A stretch of 64,000 bases of DNA from Colletotrichum lupini (lineage: Eukaryota > Ascomycota > Sordariomycetes > Glomerellales > Glomerellaceae). The DNA is taken from positions 4,960,001-5,024,000 of the forward strand of contig NC_064679.1 of assembly GCF_023278565.1 (NCBI RefSeq), given 5' to 3'. The notes below the pieces were generated by a model. It worked only from the letters and a program-made list of their open reading frames with translations, made no database searches and was not told where the DNA came from. Every line of letters starts with the position of its first letter. The stretch's first letter is position 1. Positions 1-9,782 of this stretch are shown here, piece by piece. A program made the translations under genes and the position numbers.

Positions 1-1954
1 AAGCTCGACCGGCCCCTTACGGATGCTGACTTTGAGGCAAAGCAGAAGTCGACTTTTGACATGTACGTCAAGTCCCGTGTTACCCACGTGCTTTGCAAGT
101 TTACTAATTTCTTCAGTGCCGGAAACGAGTTGGTGCCCTCGGCGAAGTACGATTTCAAATTTAAGGATTATGCGCCGTGGGTATTCCGACATCTACGCGG
201 CCTGTTTCGCTTGGATCCCGCAGACTACCTCATGTCTCTGACGGGCAAGTATATCCTGTCCGAATTGGGTTCCCCTGGAAAGAGTGGTAGCTTCTTCTAC
301 TTCTCCAGAGACTACAAGTACATCATCAAGACGATCCACCACGCCGAGCACAAGTTCCTCCGCAAGGTCCTCAAGGACTACTACCATCACGTCACCGAGA
401 ACCCGAATACGCTGCTCTCTCAATTCTACGGTCTCCACCGTGTCAAGATGCCCTACGGAAAGAAGATTCACTTCGTAGTAATGAACAACCTCTTCCCTCC
501 CCACCGGGACATCCACACCACTTTCGACTTGAAGGGATCTACGATTGGCCGCGACTATAAGGAAGAGGACCTGGACAAGAACCCTCGGGCGACGCTGAAG
601 GATCTCAACTGGATGCGCAGACAACGAAACCTCGAACTTGGCATCCAGAAGAAGAAGCTATTCTTGGAGCAGCTGCAAAAGGATGTGGTCTTGATGAAGA
701 AGCTCAAAATCATGGACTACTCTCTGTTGATCGGTATCCACGATTTACAGCGAGGAAACGAGGAGAATCTTCGAGGAAAGACTCTTCAGGTCTTCAACCC
801 CGGCGGCGAGCAAGAAGATGGTGAGCCGCCATCGGTTCTCTTGCGAACGCCTTCCAAACTGGAGAACGCTCGCAAGGCGCGGGAGCTGCGCAATATGATC
901 AGGCACGAACGGCCAGTGCCCATGGGACAGACTGCAGCTCAAATGCCAGACGAGCTCGATGAGGGACATAGCAGATCGGGATACATCTTCAATCAGGACG
1001 ATGGTGGATTCCAGGCTACCCATGAGGACAACTCTCCGGCCGATGAGATCTACTACCTGGGCGTCATCGACTGCCTGACTCACGTATGATTTCTTCCCGC
1101 GCTTGCTGTTTCATTGCTAACTTTCTGTATAGTACGGAATGATCAAAAAGATTGAGCACTTCTGGAAGGGACTGACAAGCGACAAGACCAAGATCTCCGC
1201 TCTTCCCCCTGAACAGTACGGCGACCGATTCTACAACTTCGTCGAGGGTATCACGATGTCCCCTGAAGAGGCGATTAGAGAGAAGCAGCGGAAGGACCAG
1301 GAGCAGATCGAGGCAGCTGCAGCTGCGGAGAGACAGCGTGTTGCCAGCTGGAGCTCGAGCATGCGCCGGAGGTCGGGGACAAACAACATTCCCCCAATGC
1401 CCGACTACCGACCTCCGCCAACCCCGCCTAGCGCTCCAATGTCACCCGAAGCACGCGAAACCGTCGAGCGAGCCCAGCAAGATGCCCGAAGATCCGAAAG
1501 ACATGGGGCTTCCGAGCTCAACGTTCCAGATGTCGTCCTGTCGACAACCAAAATGAACGAACGGCGAGAATCTGGTGGCCAAGGGGCTCCTATCTTACCT
1601 GTAGTTGAAGAGGCAGGAGAGGCTTCATCGCTAGGCGGCAGAAGCAGAGACGGGGCAGCGAGTCGTGATGGGGATGACCACCGACCGGCTACCCCAGCGA
1701 AGCCTGGTATGGAGAGCAGATTCGCCGGACTCAGGGACTATGCGCCGCCGACGCCGCCCAAGGGACATCATCTTAAGCCCGAAAGTCAAGACAGCGGCTA
1801 CGGGGCGCTGCCCAACGGAAACGGTTCGACAATGAGCAGAGAGGACTCGCTTAACATCAAGCCTCGCCTTAGCAAGGACTCGCTGGATAAAGCCTTGCCG
1901 CCGCTGCCAAAGGAGGCTGGCGGACAGAGCAGCTTCCGCATGGGCCTGGCCTAG
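1..1954 (+). CDS. mss4: Phosphatidylinositol-4-phosphate 5-kinase, 3' part (5' end outside window)
   Basis: The enzyme makes PI(4,5)P2 from PI4P at the plasma membrane, and controls actin and polarity. I read exons <1-62, 117-1083 and 1133-1954, entering in frame 1 at base 1. The PIPK core is clear: the SGSFFYFSRD/IIKTI ATP-binding segment, DLKGSTIGR, MDYSLLIGIHD, and the activation loop after IDCLTHYGMIKKIEHFW with KISALPPEQYGDRFYNFVEG. The 54-bp intron at 63-116 (GTACGT, ACTAAT branch, TTCAG) is a multiple of three without a stop, so it can be mistaken for coding; removing it gives the family-typical FDIAGNEL junction. The second intron at 1084-1132 (GTATGA, GCTAAC, TATAG) falls inside the activation loop. 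The C-terminal tail is proline/serine-rich and low in complexity. The N-terminal half of the protein lies upstream of the window. Family assignment is very secure; the first intron is an inference from splice signals and conservation. Confidence 0.93.
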
Positions 1955-3006
1955 GGCGCAAGCCGCCTCTTGCGGAACAACAGCAGACGGATCCGTGGCG
2001 TTAGGAGTAAGAGTGGGAGCAATGACGAAGCAGGGGACGACACGCGACGGGAAGAGAAGGGTGGATGAAGCATGAGGAGCAGAGAGGGAGAGAGACAGAG
2101 ACGGGTCGACAAATCAACAATTGCATCAACGGGGTCAATGACAATTTCTGCAAGCTCGTTCAACGAGGTCTCACAGCGACCGAGGCAACAGAGAGCCGAG
2201 ACGAGCCACAGAGCTTGTTACTAGTGTTTTCTCTCATGGATGATACCACCATTGCATTGAGCATGCTTCTTCTTTTTTTTTATTCCAACCTTTTCATTTC
2301 TCTCTCCTCACACCTTTTTCCTTTGGTTTTATTATCAAACCTCTTTTTTGTTCTCTTGTTTTTCACCCATACAGAAAGTCTCTCATACATAAAGGTCATC
2401 ACGTAAAAAATCATTGTTTTCCGCCCCCGGTGATGACCAAACTCTGCTGGGAATCAAAGGCAAAAGGGAGAAAAAAAGAATTAGGAGTCGTGGGATGGGA
2501 TTGGTGGAAAACTTTATAGCGATATTCAAGAGGGCGCTTTTTATTCCCTTCCCATAATATGGATGGGGTTGGGTGCGTCTAGGTAGCACAAATAGAAGGT
2601 CGGTTCTCAACTGTGTCGAAGACAAGTTTGCATTGTGATGTGTTTCACAGTAACGTAGGTGCCTGGGCTTTGGAAGTAGCCGTGCTTGGCGTATTGATGG
2701 CTAGTGGTTCTTTTGTCATTGTGGTTTACATTATTCTACAGACGTTATTCTGAATCCTGCCGGATGAGGAGTGAAGTATATAGAAACACAGTGTTGTACA
2801 CCAGCGAATAATAGATGGAGGAAAGGGAGGCTTTCTGGTATCAAAGGGGCCATATACAGTTGCCGAAAACTCGGTATCGTCAGACAGATTAGCCAGAGAA
2901 AAGAAAGCTGAGGCTCCGCCCGAAATCTGACCGGACGTGGGGTTTGGTTGGTTCGTTCGTTCACTTTAAACTTGTTTCTTTGTCTCGAACTCGAAGGGTC
3001 CCCGTC
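1955..3006. other. Tail-to-tail intergenic region, mss4 / coa6
   Basis: The two flanking genes converge here, so this stretch should hold both 3' UTRs. It includes a T-rich run around 2270-2400 that would suit 3'-end processing. Small open frames are present in several phases but none shows a recognisable domain or gene-like composition. I see no further gene. Confidence 0.5.
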
Positions 3007-3666
3007 TTACTGCCTCCTCGAGGCGAGCATATCCTGCAGATCAACCTTTGTTGGCGTCGGTCCCTTGGAGGAGGAGGGGGCTGAGGGCTGGTCGGCAAAG
3101 GTGGTGGTGACGTCCATCTTGATTGCGTTTTCGGCTTCGAGCTGGGCTATGCGCTGCTTCTTTTGGAGGTCTGCTACGCGCCATTGCTTAAAGTATTTCA
3201 CCTAGAAGAGGAGGGTTAGTTTTAGTTTTGGGTTCGTTCGGAGCGAGGGTCTCCGTTCAAGTTCTAGGAGTTGGTGTTTGTTTCAATTGTCTTTGTTGCG
3301 TGAACCGGTAACAGCTTTGGTCAAAGGCCCTGCCGCTGGGGTAGCAAGAAGCTACACCCATGATCGCAAGGAGCCTAAGGACGACTGCGCAAGGAGGAAC
3401 GGGATTCGAGCAGGGGGGGACACGGCACGTACCCAAGCAGCAGCGCAATCCCGCTCAAAGACCTGGTTCTCGGCGGGACAGGCCTTGCGGGCTTTAGCAT
3501 CGTCCTTGAGGGCGTCGACGATGACGTTGCGGTCGAGGCAGCCAAAGTATGCGTCGCGGGCCTCCCAGCACTTGCGGCGTTCGCTGCGGTCAGGGGCGAC
3601 GGCGCCCGTGCGGACTTCTTCGGCGCGCTTGGCTTCTTCGGATTGGAAGGAGGAGAAGAGGCCCAT
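3007..3666 (-). CDS. coa6: Cytochrome c oxidase assembly factor 6 (COX6B-like)
   Basis: COA6 is an intermembrane-space protein that helps deliver copper to the CuA site of cytochrome oxidase subunit 2. Exon 1 runs from 3666 down to 3433 and exon 2 from 3201 down to 3007, with a 231-bp intron (GTACGT donor at 3432, CTTCTAG acceptor at 3202) in phase 0; the product is 142 aa. The signature is a twin CX9C-CX10C pair (Cys33/Cys43 and Cys63/Cys74) in a short helical hairpin with [12 protein letters not shown] and [12 protein letters not shown], followed by [11 protein letters not shown] across the splice. I chose the ATG at 3666, which starts MGLFSSFQ, rather than an in-frame ATG 120 bases upstream, because the family starts shortly before the first cysteine. 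The exon 2 tail is charged and then serine/proline-rich. It diverges from sys1 and converges with mss4. Confidence 0.88.
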
Positions 3667-4646
3667 TGTGTCGACGGGAGGGGGAAGTTCGGTTTTATGG
3701 TGTGGTGTCACTATCGGGAGGATCGGGAGGGGATCGATGGATCGTGAGTTTGGTGGTGGATGCCGGAGGGAAGCTTGGTTGAACAAACAGGCTTTTGACG
3801 TTATGCGGGTTGATCTGGCGTATGCGCTCGACGAGTGGCGGTTCAGATAAAGTCTTGACGACTTCTGTAGATCTTGAACAACGCCGCGAAGTTCGAAGTG
3901 GAGGGCCGGCAGAATATCGAGCGGTGGCCTAGAGTGGAATAGTTTACTCTACCGGGGTGGCTCTGTCACGGCTCAGCTCCAATGTGAGCCTTGCCTCATT
4001 CGTCCTTAGCGTGGCGGGTGCCGATTGGAAGCTCTGCCGTTGCGGTTCTAGGCAGGCACAGGCTCACCGGCGCGCGCCGCAAAAAGACAGAAAGTGTGGC
4101 GCAAACTGGCCCAGCTGACTCCAGCCACCAAAACTGTCAACATCCCGCTGCTTCCCTTGTGGCACATCCTTCCAAACGTGACAGCTTGGACGCAACAAAC
4201 CACGAATCACATTGAAATACGTTCAAAAGACGGAAACGATCCCCACGAGAACGAATCGACGCTGGGGTCTGACATTTTACGCAATTTCCCCAGCCTTTGA
4301 TTGGCAATAGGGACGCAAGAGCTTATAAGCGGCCACGGAGATTTGCTCCAGGGAAGAAGGGATTACGACCGGGGGGTGGTCTGGGAGTTTCTTATTGCGA
4401 ACCGCAAAGGAAAGCTCGATAATGCTCCGCCGGTAGCGAGATTCGCAAGACCAAGAACAAGGCAGAGCGCACGACCGTCTTTCGCAACGACACCTAGACA
4501 AATTCTCTCTCCCTTCCTTTCGACGACGACCACGAAAACAGCGACCCATTCAACCATCTACATTGCTCCAGAAACCTACCTACCACAGCGTCCCTCGAAA
4601 ACCGAAGCAACCAAACCCTCCGAAACAACCGTGACCTCAACCCGCC
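3667..4646. promoter_or_regulatory. Divergent intergenic region between coa6 and sys1
   Basis: Both flanking genes read away from this 980-bp stretch, so it should carry their two promoters and 5' UTRs. The last 150 bases before sys1 are C/A-rich with TC tracts, typical of a fungal leader. No clear TATA box, RNA gene or conserved coding frame was seen. Overlapping small open frames here look accidental. Confidence 0.5.
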
Positions 4647-5453
4647 ATGCCCCGCCGTCGCAAGCCGCCCCGGCCGGGCGCCCTCAACGACCTGCCCCCA
4701 CTGCGCATCGCTTCGCAGATCGCGGCGTTACAAGGACTGTACTATGCCGGGGCACTGGTGTTGATGCTCTTCTCAGCGCTCGTCGCTGGCACGGGGTTCA
4801 CGTTGGATCTTGTCTTTGGGTGGGAGGCTGTTCGGGGGGATACGACGCAGGGCTGGTTGGGGGCTTTCTTGTGGGTTCTCGATGGCGGTTTCTGCATGTG
4901 AGTTCTCCCCTTTTTCTCCGTCCTTCAAACGGGACATTTAGGCTGGTAGTATGTGGCTTCTGGGAGGTTGGAGCTCGTCGGGTGAAGTGAGAAAGGACGC
5001 GAGCGAGCAAGGGCATGAGCTTGAAGACCAGCGCTAACATACAACAACAGGGCCGTCGCGATCATCATCCTCATCGGCCGTTCAAAGCTCGTACCCGACT
5101 TCGCGCTGACGATGCATGGTCTACACCTCGTTGTCACAAGCTTATACACCGGCCGCATCCCACGGAACGCAATGTGGTGGGTTGCTATGGCGGCCAGTTC
5201 GGGTATCTGTGTAGCGTTGGCCGTTTGGGGGTCCAGATACCGCGAGCTGAGGCCAATCTCGTTCGGCGGTGGAGGCGGTGGAAATACCGGGGGCGGTGCT
5301 GGGAGCAGTGGTGATGGTGCCGCGCAAAATGGTGGCACCGGAGACGAGGAGGATGGGCTCGGGTTCTCCAGGGGACGTGGACGTGGAAGGGGGAGGGACG
5401 GGGAAAGCGGGTATGAGATGGTCGGGATGGATCATGAGAGACGGAATTCTTGA
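4647..5453 (+). CDS. sys1: Golgi membrane protein Sys1
   Basis: Sys1 is a multi-pass Golgi protein that recruits the Arl3 GTPase (Arl3-Arl1 trafficking pathway). The product is 217 aa from exons 4647-4897 and 5051-5453; the 153-bp intron has GTGAGT, a GCTAAC branch at 5032-5037 and CAACAG, and joins GFC-M-AVAII in frame. The family start MPRRRKPPRPGAL, the LRIASQI segment, and the core GRSKLVPDFALT, HLVVTSLYTGRIP and MWWVA motifs are all present. Four hydrophobic segments are visible (roughly residues 20-50, 75-95, 100-120 and 125-145). The C-terminal 60 residues are glycine-rich and charged, then RGRGRGR, and look disordered. Length and motif order match the family. The start is secure because upstream in-frame sequence is leader-like and the MPRRRKPP start is conserved. 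Confidence 0.93.
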
Positions 5454-6581
5454 TTGAGCTGAGTAGCTTTGAGAGAGGGGAATGGCAGCAGAAGGGGGTT
5501 TGGGACTAGCCGCGAGGCTGGAGGGTATGACACATCATTGCTTGGCGTTATCGGGATGTACGAGTATCGAGGATAGATGATCCGGATTGTGTACAGTTTG
5601 CATGGCTGTGATGACGCAGGAATAGACACTTGGAAGGCCTTGAGGCTTATTGGGTTCGAATGGGCTATAAACATCCTCAGAATCATTGTGATGCCGATTC
5701 TTTAGGGCTGCCAGGCTCGTGAGAGCCAGGTATCAGGTTGCCTGAGGTCTGCCGAAGTCCGTCAAACATAAGCATGTATTAGACTAAATGTCTGTAGACC
5801 ATGTTATACTGGGAGTCAAATAAGGTAGGCCATGGAATACTATCCTCGCTTGGTTAGACCACTGTGTTCGTCGAACCCCTACTTCGATAGTGGTCGGCTG
5901 GAGTTTCGTGATGAAAGAAGAGGACGCTGCATACCGAGTCTAGCGGTTACCAAATGTGAACGTCGGACGAATTGCTTTTGATGCTGATCAAAAGGTTGTG
6001 GAGAGATGTGGTGATCCTGCGATGGAGGTGGGCGAGGGAGGCTGAGAGTGTAAGCCCAGTCTCCCAAGTATCTTGTTGTTGAAGAAAATAAATGCTTGTG
6101 AGTCACAAGTACGAGAATACAGTTTTAAATAAACAGCGTAGTGTGTACCCATTACTTGAAATGACATGCTTTTTCAAGCCTGCCATAAGAGAAAGATGAC
6201 TGTACTGCTAACTGCTTCCCATCGTAAGCCCAGTCTCAACCTCCAGGACCTGCATTCGTGGGGCATTGAGGCTGAACCGAGAAGAGGCTTCCATTCCTCT
6301 ATTCCGAGATGTGCATTGCCGGAGTTGCACCAGAACTCGTAACTATTTGGAGGTCTCACACATGGCCAAGTGCAACCGCATCTACTGCTGACGGCTTGGT
6401 GAAAATGGCGAATCGCATATCTTACCACAAGCAAGGGGAACGCCACAGGTACTTGCAGCTCCAGCCTCGTCCAAATGTGTTGGAACAGGTCTTGCTATAG
6501 ATAAAGTAGCCATCTTATTTATACACTGATCTCCCTCGGTACAGCCTCGCGTTACTCTCGCGTCGGATTTTCTCTCGCAAG
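5454..6581. other. Intergenic region sys1 to DUF3176 gene
   Basis: This 1.1-kb stretch should contain the sys1 3' UTR and the promoter of the next gene, with a TATA-like TTATTTATA near 6513. Small open frames on both strands are short, overlap one another and show no family resemblance. I see no RNA gene or repeat. Confidence 0.45.
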
Positions 6582-8998
6582 ATGGTCGATTCTCTTTCTT
6601 CAAGTGCCATGTACTCTTCTATCTTGCCTTCACTGCGCAGGGCTCCGATTGCTTCTAATGAAGAAAGCAACGATTCAATAGAGCTGTCCCCTCAACGACC
6701 CTCAACACCCGTCGAAGAAGAATGCGGTTATTCTTTCCAGGAGACCAGAGATATATCTATGAACGACGAACATAGGGCCTTCCTTGCCCCAAACATGGTA
6801 GACATCTCTGATCAAGAGACTTTACACCCCACGTCAGTTTCGGAGGTGTCCTCGGTGGACTCGGAAGAAGAGCTTCCCAAACAGTTGACCTTGAAGCTTG
6901 CTGAGAACGAAGTCCCAAACCACGAGCAGCCAAATACACCACCGAACAGCGGATTATCCGTAGAATGGATCTGGTCAGTGTGGTGGGTAGAGATGTTCAG
7001 CAGCGTTCTAGCATTGGAGTGCATCTCTGCGATAGTTATTATCCTATCCGTTTACCGAGGGTAACCTCTTCCCAACTGGCCAAAGCTCATATCAATCAAC
7101 TCCTTGATCGCCGTCTTCACGGCTGTGTTCAAAGCTGCGCTCATACTTCCTGTCGCCGAAGGTAAGTCTCTGTCCCTCGTCGATGGGATGGGCTGACGGT
7201 GTTTGAAAGGCATGCAAACATTCTAACTTGTGATGGTCATTAGGCTTAGGACAGTTGAAATGGAACTGGTTCGATCGATCTCAAACACTAGGTGATCTCG
7301 TCTTGTTTGACAATGCGAGTCGAGGGCCGTGGGGGTCAGTTCTGTTGATGAAGAGATGCATTCTTCGGCCGAACATTAGAGGATAAAATGTGACCTTAAT
7401 CATTGTTGAGGTTGGCCTATTGACGGTTTGACAGATACTTGGCTGGACTTGGTGCATTCATCACCGTTGCAGCCCTTGCAATCGACGCTTTTTCCCAGGC
7501 TACAATCAATCTTGGCTCTTGTAATATCACGGCAGAGTTCGGTATAGCCGAAGTGTCTCGGACGAACAACTATTCGGGCAATCCTCAACAGCGCGACAGC
7601 TCCCTCGATGCTGCCCCCATCACCTCGAATCTGAAAATGCGGAAGGCTATCAATAAACGTCTTGTGGACCCTGCAAAGGCTGGGGAGCTAATCAACTTCG
7701 CCTGCACCTCTCGCAACTGCACATTCACGCAAGACGGCGGAGGAGGCTACTTCTCGTCTCTCGGAATATGTTACTCTTGTAAAGACATTACAGACAAAGC
7801 CGTCTTCGAACCTCTTACCAATAAATCAACACCGGCTTCCAACATTTTGACGTGGTACCTTCCATGGAGTAAAAGCAAAACTGACGAGAGGGTCCTCCAA
7901 GGGGAAGACGGTGGTACACTTCTGACAATGGCACCTACACCCAGTCAGGCTTATAACAACAGCTCGCCTCCCATTTACAGCTTCGACATTTTGTCGCTCA
8001 CATCTTTCAAGTGTGATTTATGTGGGCCTGGAAATTCCCCAATGAACAGAAAACCACTTGCGGCTCAATGCAGAATCGACCCCTGCGTCAAGAATTATCA
8101 AGCCACGGTCACCGATGGAATTTATGCAGAAAAGGTGGAGGGTGGTGAACAGCTGCTAAAAAGACGTCCCGCAAAATTAGGTGAATCTAGGGATGAGAAT
8201 TCTTTTTCATCACTTACGGAACCTGTTTTGATTGACGGCACAGAGAAAAAGTGCAAAGAAGTAGAGGAAAGGGCGGGCAATTCCGTCCGAGTCGGTTTCA
8301 AGGATGAAGTTTTCAGAGAGATCTACGACAACTCCCCCGAGATCTCTCACTCAGAGAAACTCACCTGGAAGAGATACCCGCGAGAATGCGTCTGGGTTAT
8401 AGACAGAAGCTCTTGGCAAGGGATGAGGGAGACGATGACTGACTTTCTGAGTGGTAAAATGACCACCCAAGAGGCGGAATCATATCAATGGGTCCAAGGT
8501 TCAGTCTGGGGTCAGCAACTATTTGCATCCGGAAACGCATCCATGTCGACGGTCAACAACATGGTTGCTGGGTTGGCTGACTCAATGACGGCTACGATAC
8601 GCAATGATCCCTATGGAACATCAGAGGAGTTGCGCAAGAACGTACCTGCTAATCTTAAGGCGGCTACTGGGCATGTTATCATCACCCAAACATGCATTTA
8701 TGTTCAATGGGGCTATATAGCATACCCCATAGCCCTTCTTGCGCTGCAGTGGATATTTTCGACCCTGGTGTTGGTTGCGTGTAGTCAGCGAAGGAGATCT
8801 GGGGATGGGCCAAGTCGTGCAGTCTGGAAGTCCTCGCCTCTAGCACTTCTCTTTCATGGGCTTGATGAGGATCTGCAGGCCAGGAGTCAGAATCTCGAGA
8901 CTGTCAGACAGATGAACAGCTTGGCAAAAGATGTCAAGGTTCGTTTGGTGCCGATGAATAATTCTCAACGGAAAGGATGGCACTTCGCGGGCGTCTAG
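6582..8998 (+). CDS. DUF3176-family membrane protein, interrupted by an in-frame TAA (possible pseudogene)
   Basis: The family has unknown function and is common in filamentous ascomycetes. The best model is exons 6582-7161, 7244-7334 and 7435-8998. Intron 1 (GTAAGT, TTCTAAC branch, ATTAG) is clear; intron 2 (GTCAGT at 7335, GACAG at 7434) is phase-consistent but weaker. DUF3176 hallmarks follow in order: a membrane segment, PLPNWP, ALILPVAEG, QLKWNWF, DNASRGPWG, YLAGLGAFITV, then a cysteine-containing extracellular region with N-glycosylation sites and a final membrane helix near 8700-8775. A TAA at 7062-7064 sits exactly between VYRG and PLPNWP, in frame with both sides, where the family has a sense codon. 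No sensible intron removes it. A C-to-T change at a CpA (the RIP signature) would explain it. The remaining 520 codons of the last exon are open. Either a recent null allele, a sequence error, or a gene expressed as fragments. Confidence 0.7.
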
Positions 8999-9419
8999 AT
9001 GTTCGATAACCTGTCACAACTCTCGAGTGACCAATAATGACCCTTTTGATGTTTTTTTGACATCTATATTTGTCCGTGGCCGCTGTAGCTTTTACCCTAT
9101 TTTGTGTTCATGTTGTTTACTCAAGTCAAGACACCAGATACTCAAGTCGCAGCGTACTTTGGGATGTGTATCAGGTGAGTGGTCACATGTATTCAAGCTG
9201 ACTGAAATGGAATATGCAAGTATATTCATGTTGGTATCCTAGAAGACGTTACGCTCTAAATCAATGATGCATCCCCCTTCGCTCCAAGTCAGATGCCTTA
9301 CTATCCCTTGAAAACCAAAAAAACATTCGGTTTTGGTCAATCACACGAGAACCTGGCTCAAGCGTTTGGTGATTTTGCCTATTTCAAGCAGCTGTGACCT
9401 CTTGGAACATTGTAGCATT
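8999..9419. other. Tail-to-tail spacer
   Basis: Short convergent spacer between the DUF3176 gene and the minus-strand secreted-protein gene. It is moderately AT-rich, and I see no gene or repeat in it. Confidence 0.4.
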
Positions 9420-9782
9420 TCAACTTCTTGTTCCTAGTGTAAGATGTAACGTTAGTACTTCTGCTCACTACGAATTATAATAGAAAGTAGTCTAACCTGC
9501 GGGGCAACCAGTAATGCAGGTGTTGGTCTGGCCTGTGAGGGGTCCTTTGCAGCAGTAACTACCGCCGAGTGGTCGAATGTGGTCATTAGAGACTGATTGT
9601 GTGCAACCGTTGCATGAACCGCTTCCGTCGGGGAAAGTGCAAGCTTTAAAACAGCCAAAGTTGGAACATTGACTTGTGCCAGTGGTAACTTGTAGGTCGA
9701 AGAGCTCGGTCTCGTCAGGGCCGCATGCCGCGTAGGCATGAGCTGCGAGGAGAGCAACGAGAGGAAGGAGTTGGAACTTCAT
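9420..9782 (-). CDS. Small secreted cysteine-rich protein (effector candidate)
   Basis: The reading frame from 9782 encodes 96 aa if it ends at the TAG at 9492. The N-terminus (MKFQLLPLVALLAAHAYA) is a good signal peptide, cleaved around residue 18-19. The mature part is about 78 aa with ten cysteines, including a CC pair near the C-terminus, so five disulphides are possible. There is no transmembrane segment. A terminal intron is likely: GGTTAGAC at 9497-9490 can serve as donor, a perfect TACTAAC branch lies near 9450 and ACACTAG ends at 9434; the last exon 9433-9420 would then add only three residues after the glycine. Both forms share nearly the whole protein. I do not recognise the family. 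Its size, cysteine content and position beside a repeat-rich patch fit a secreted effector-type protein, but that role is inference. Confidence 0.7.
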
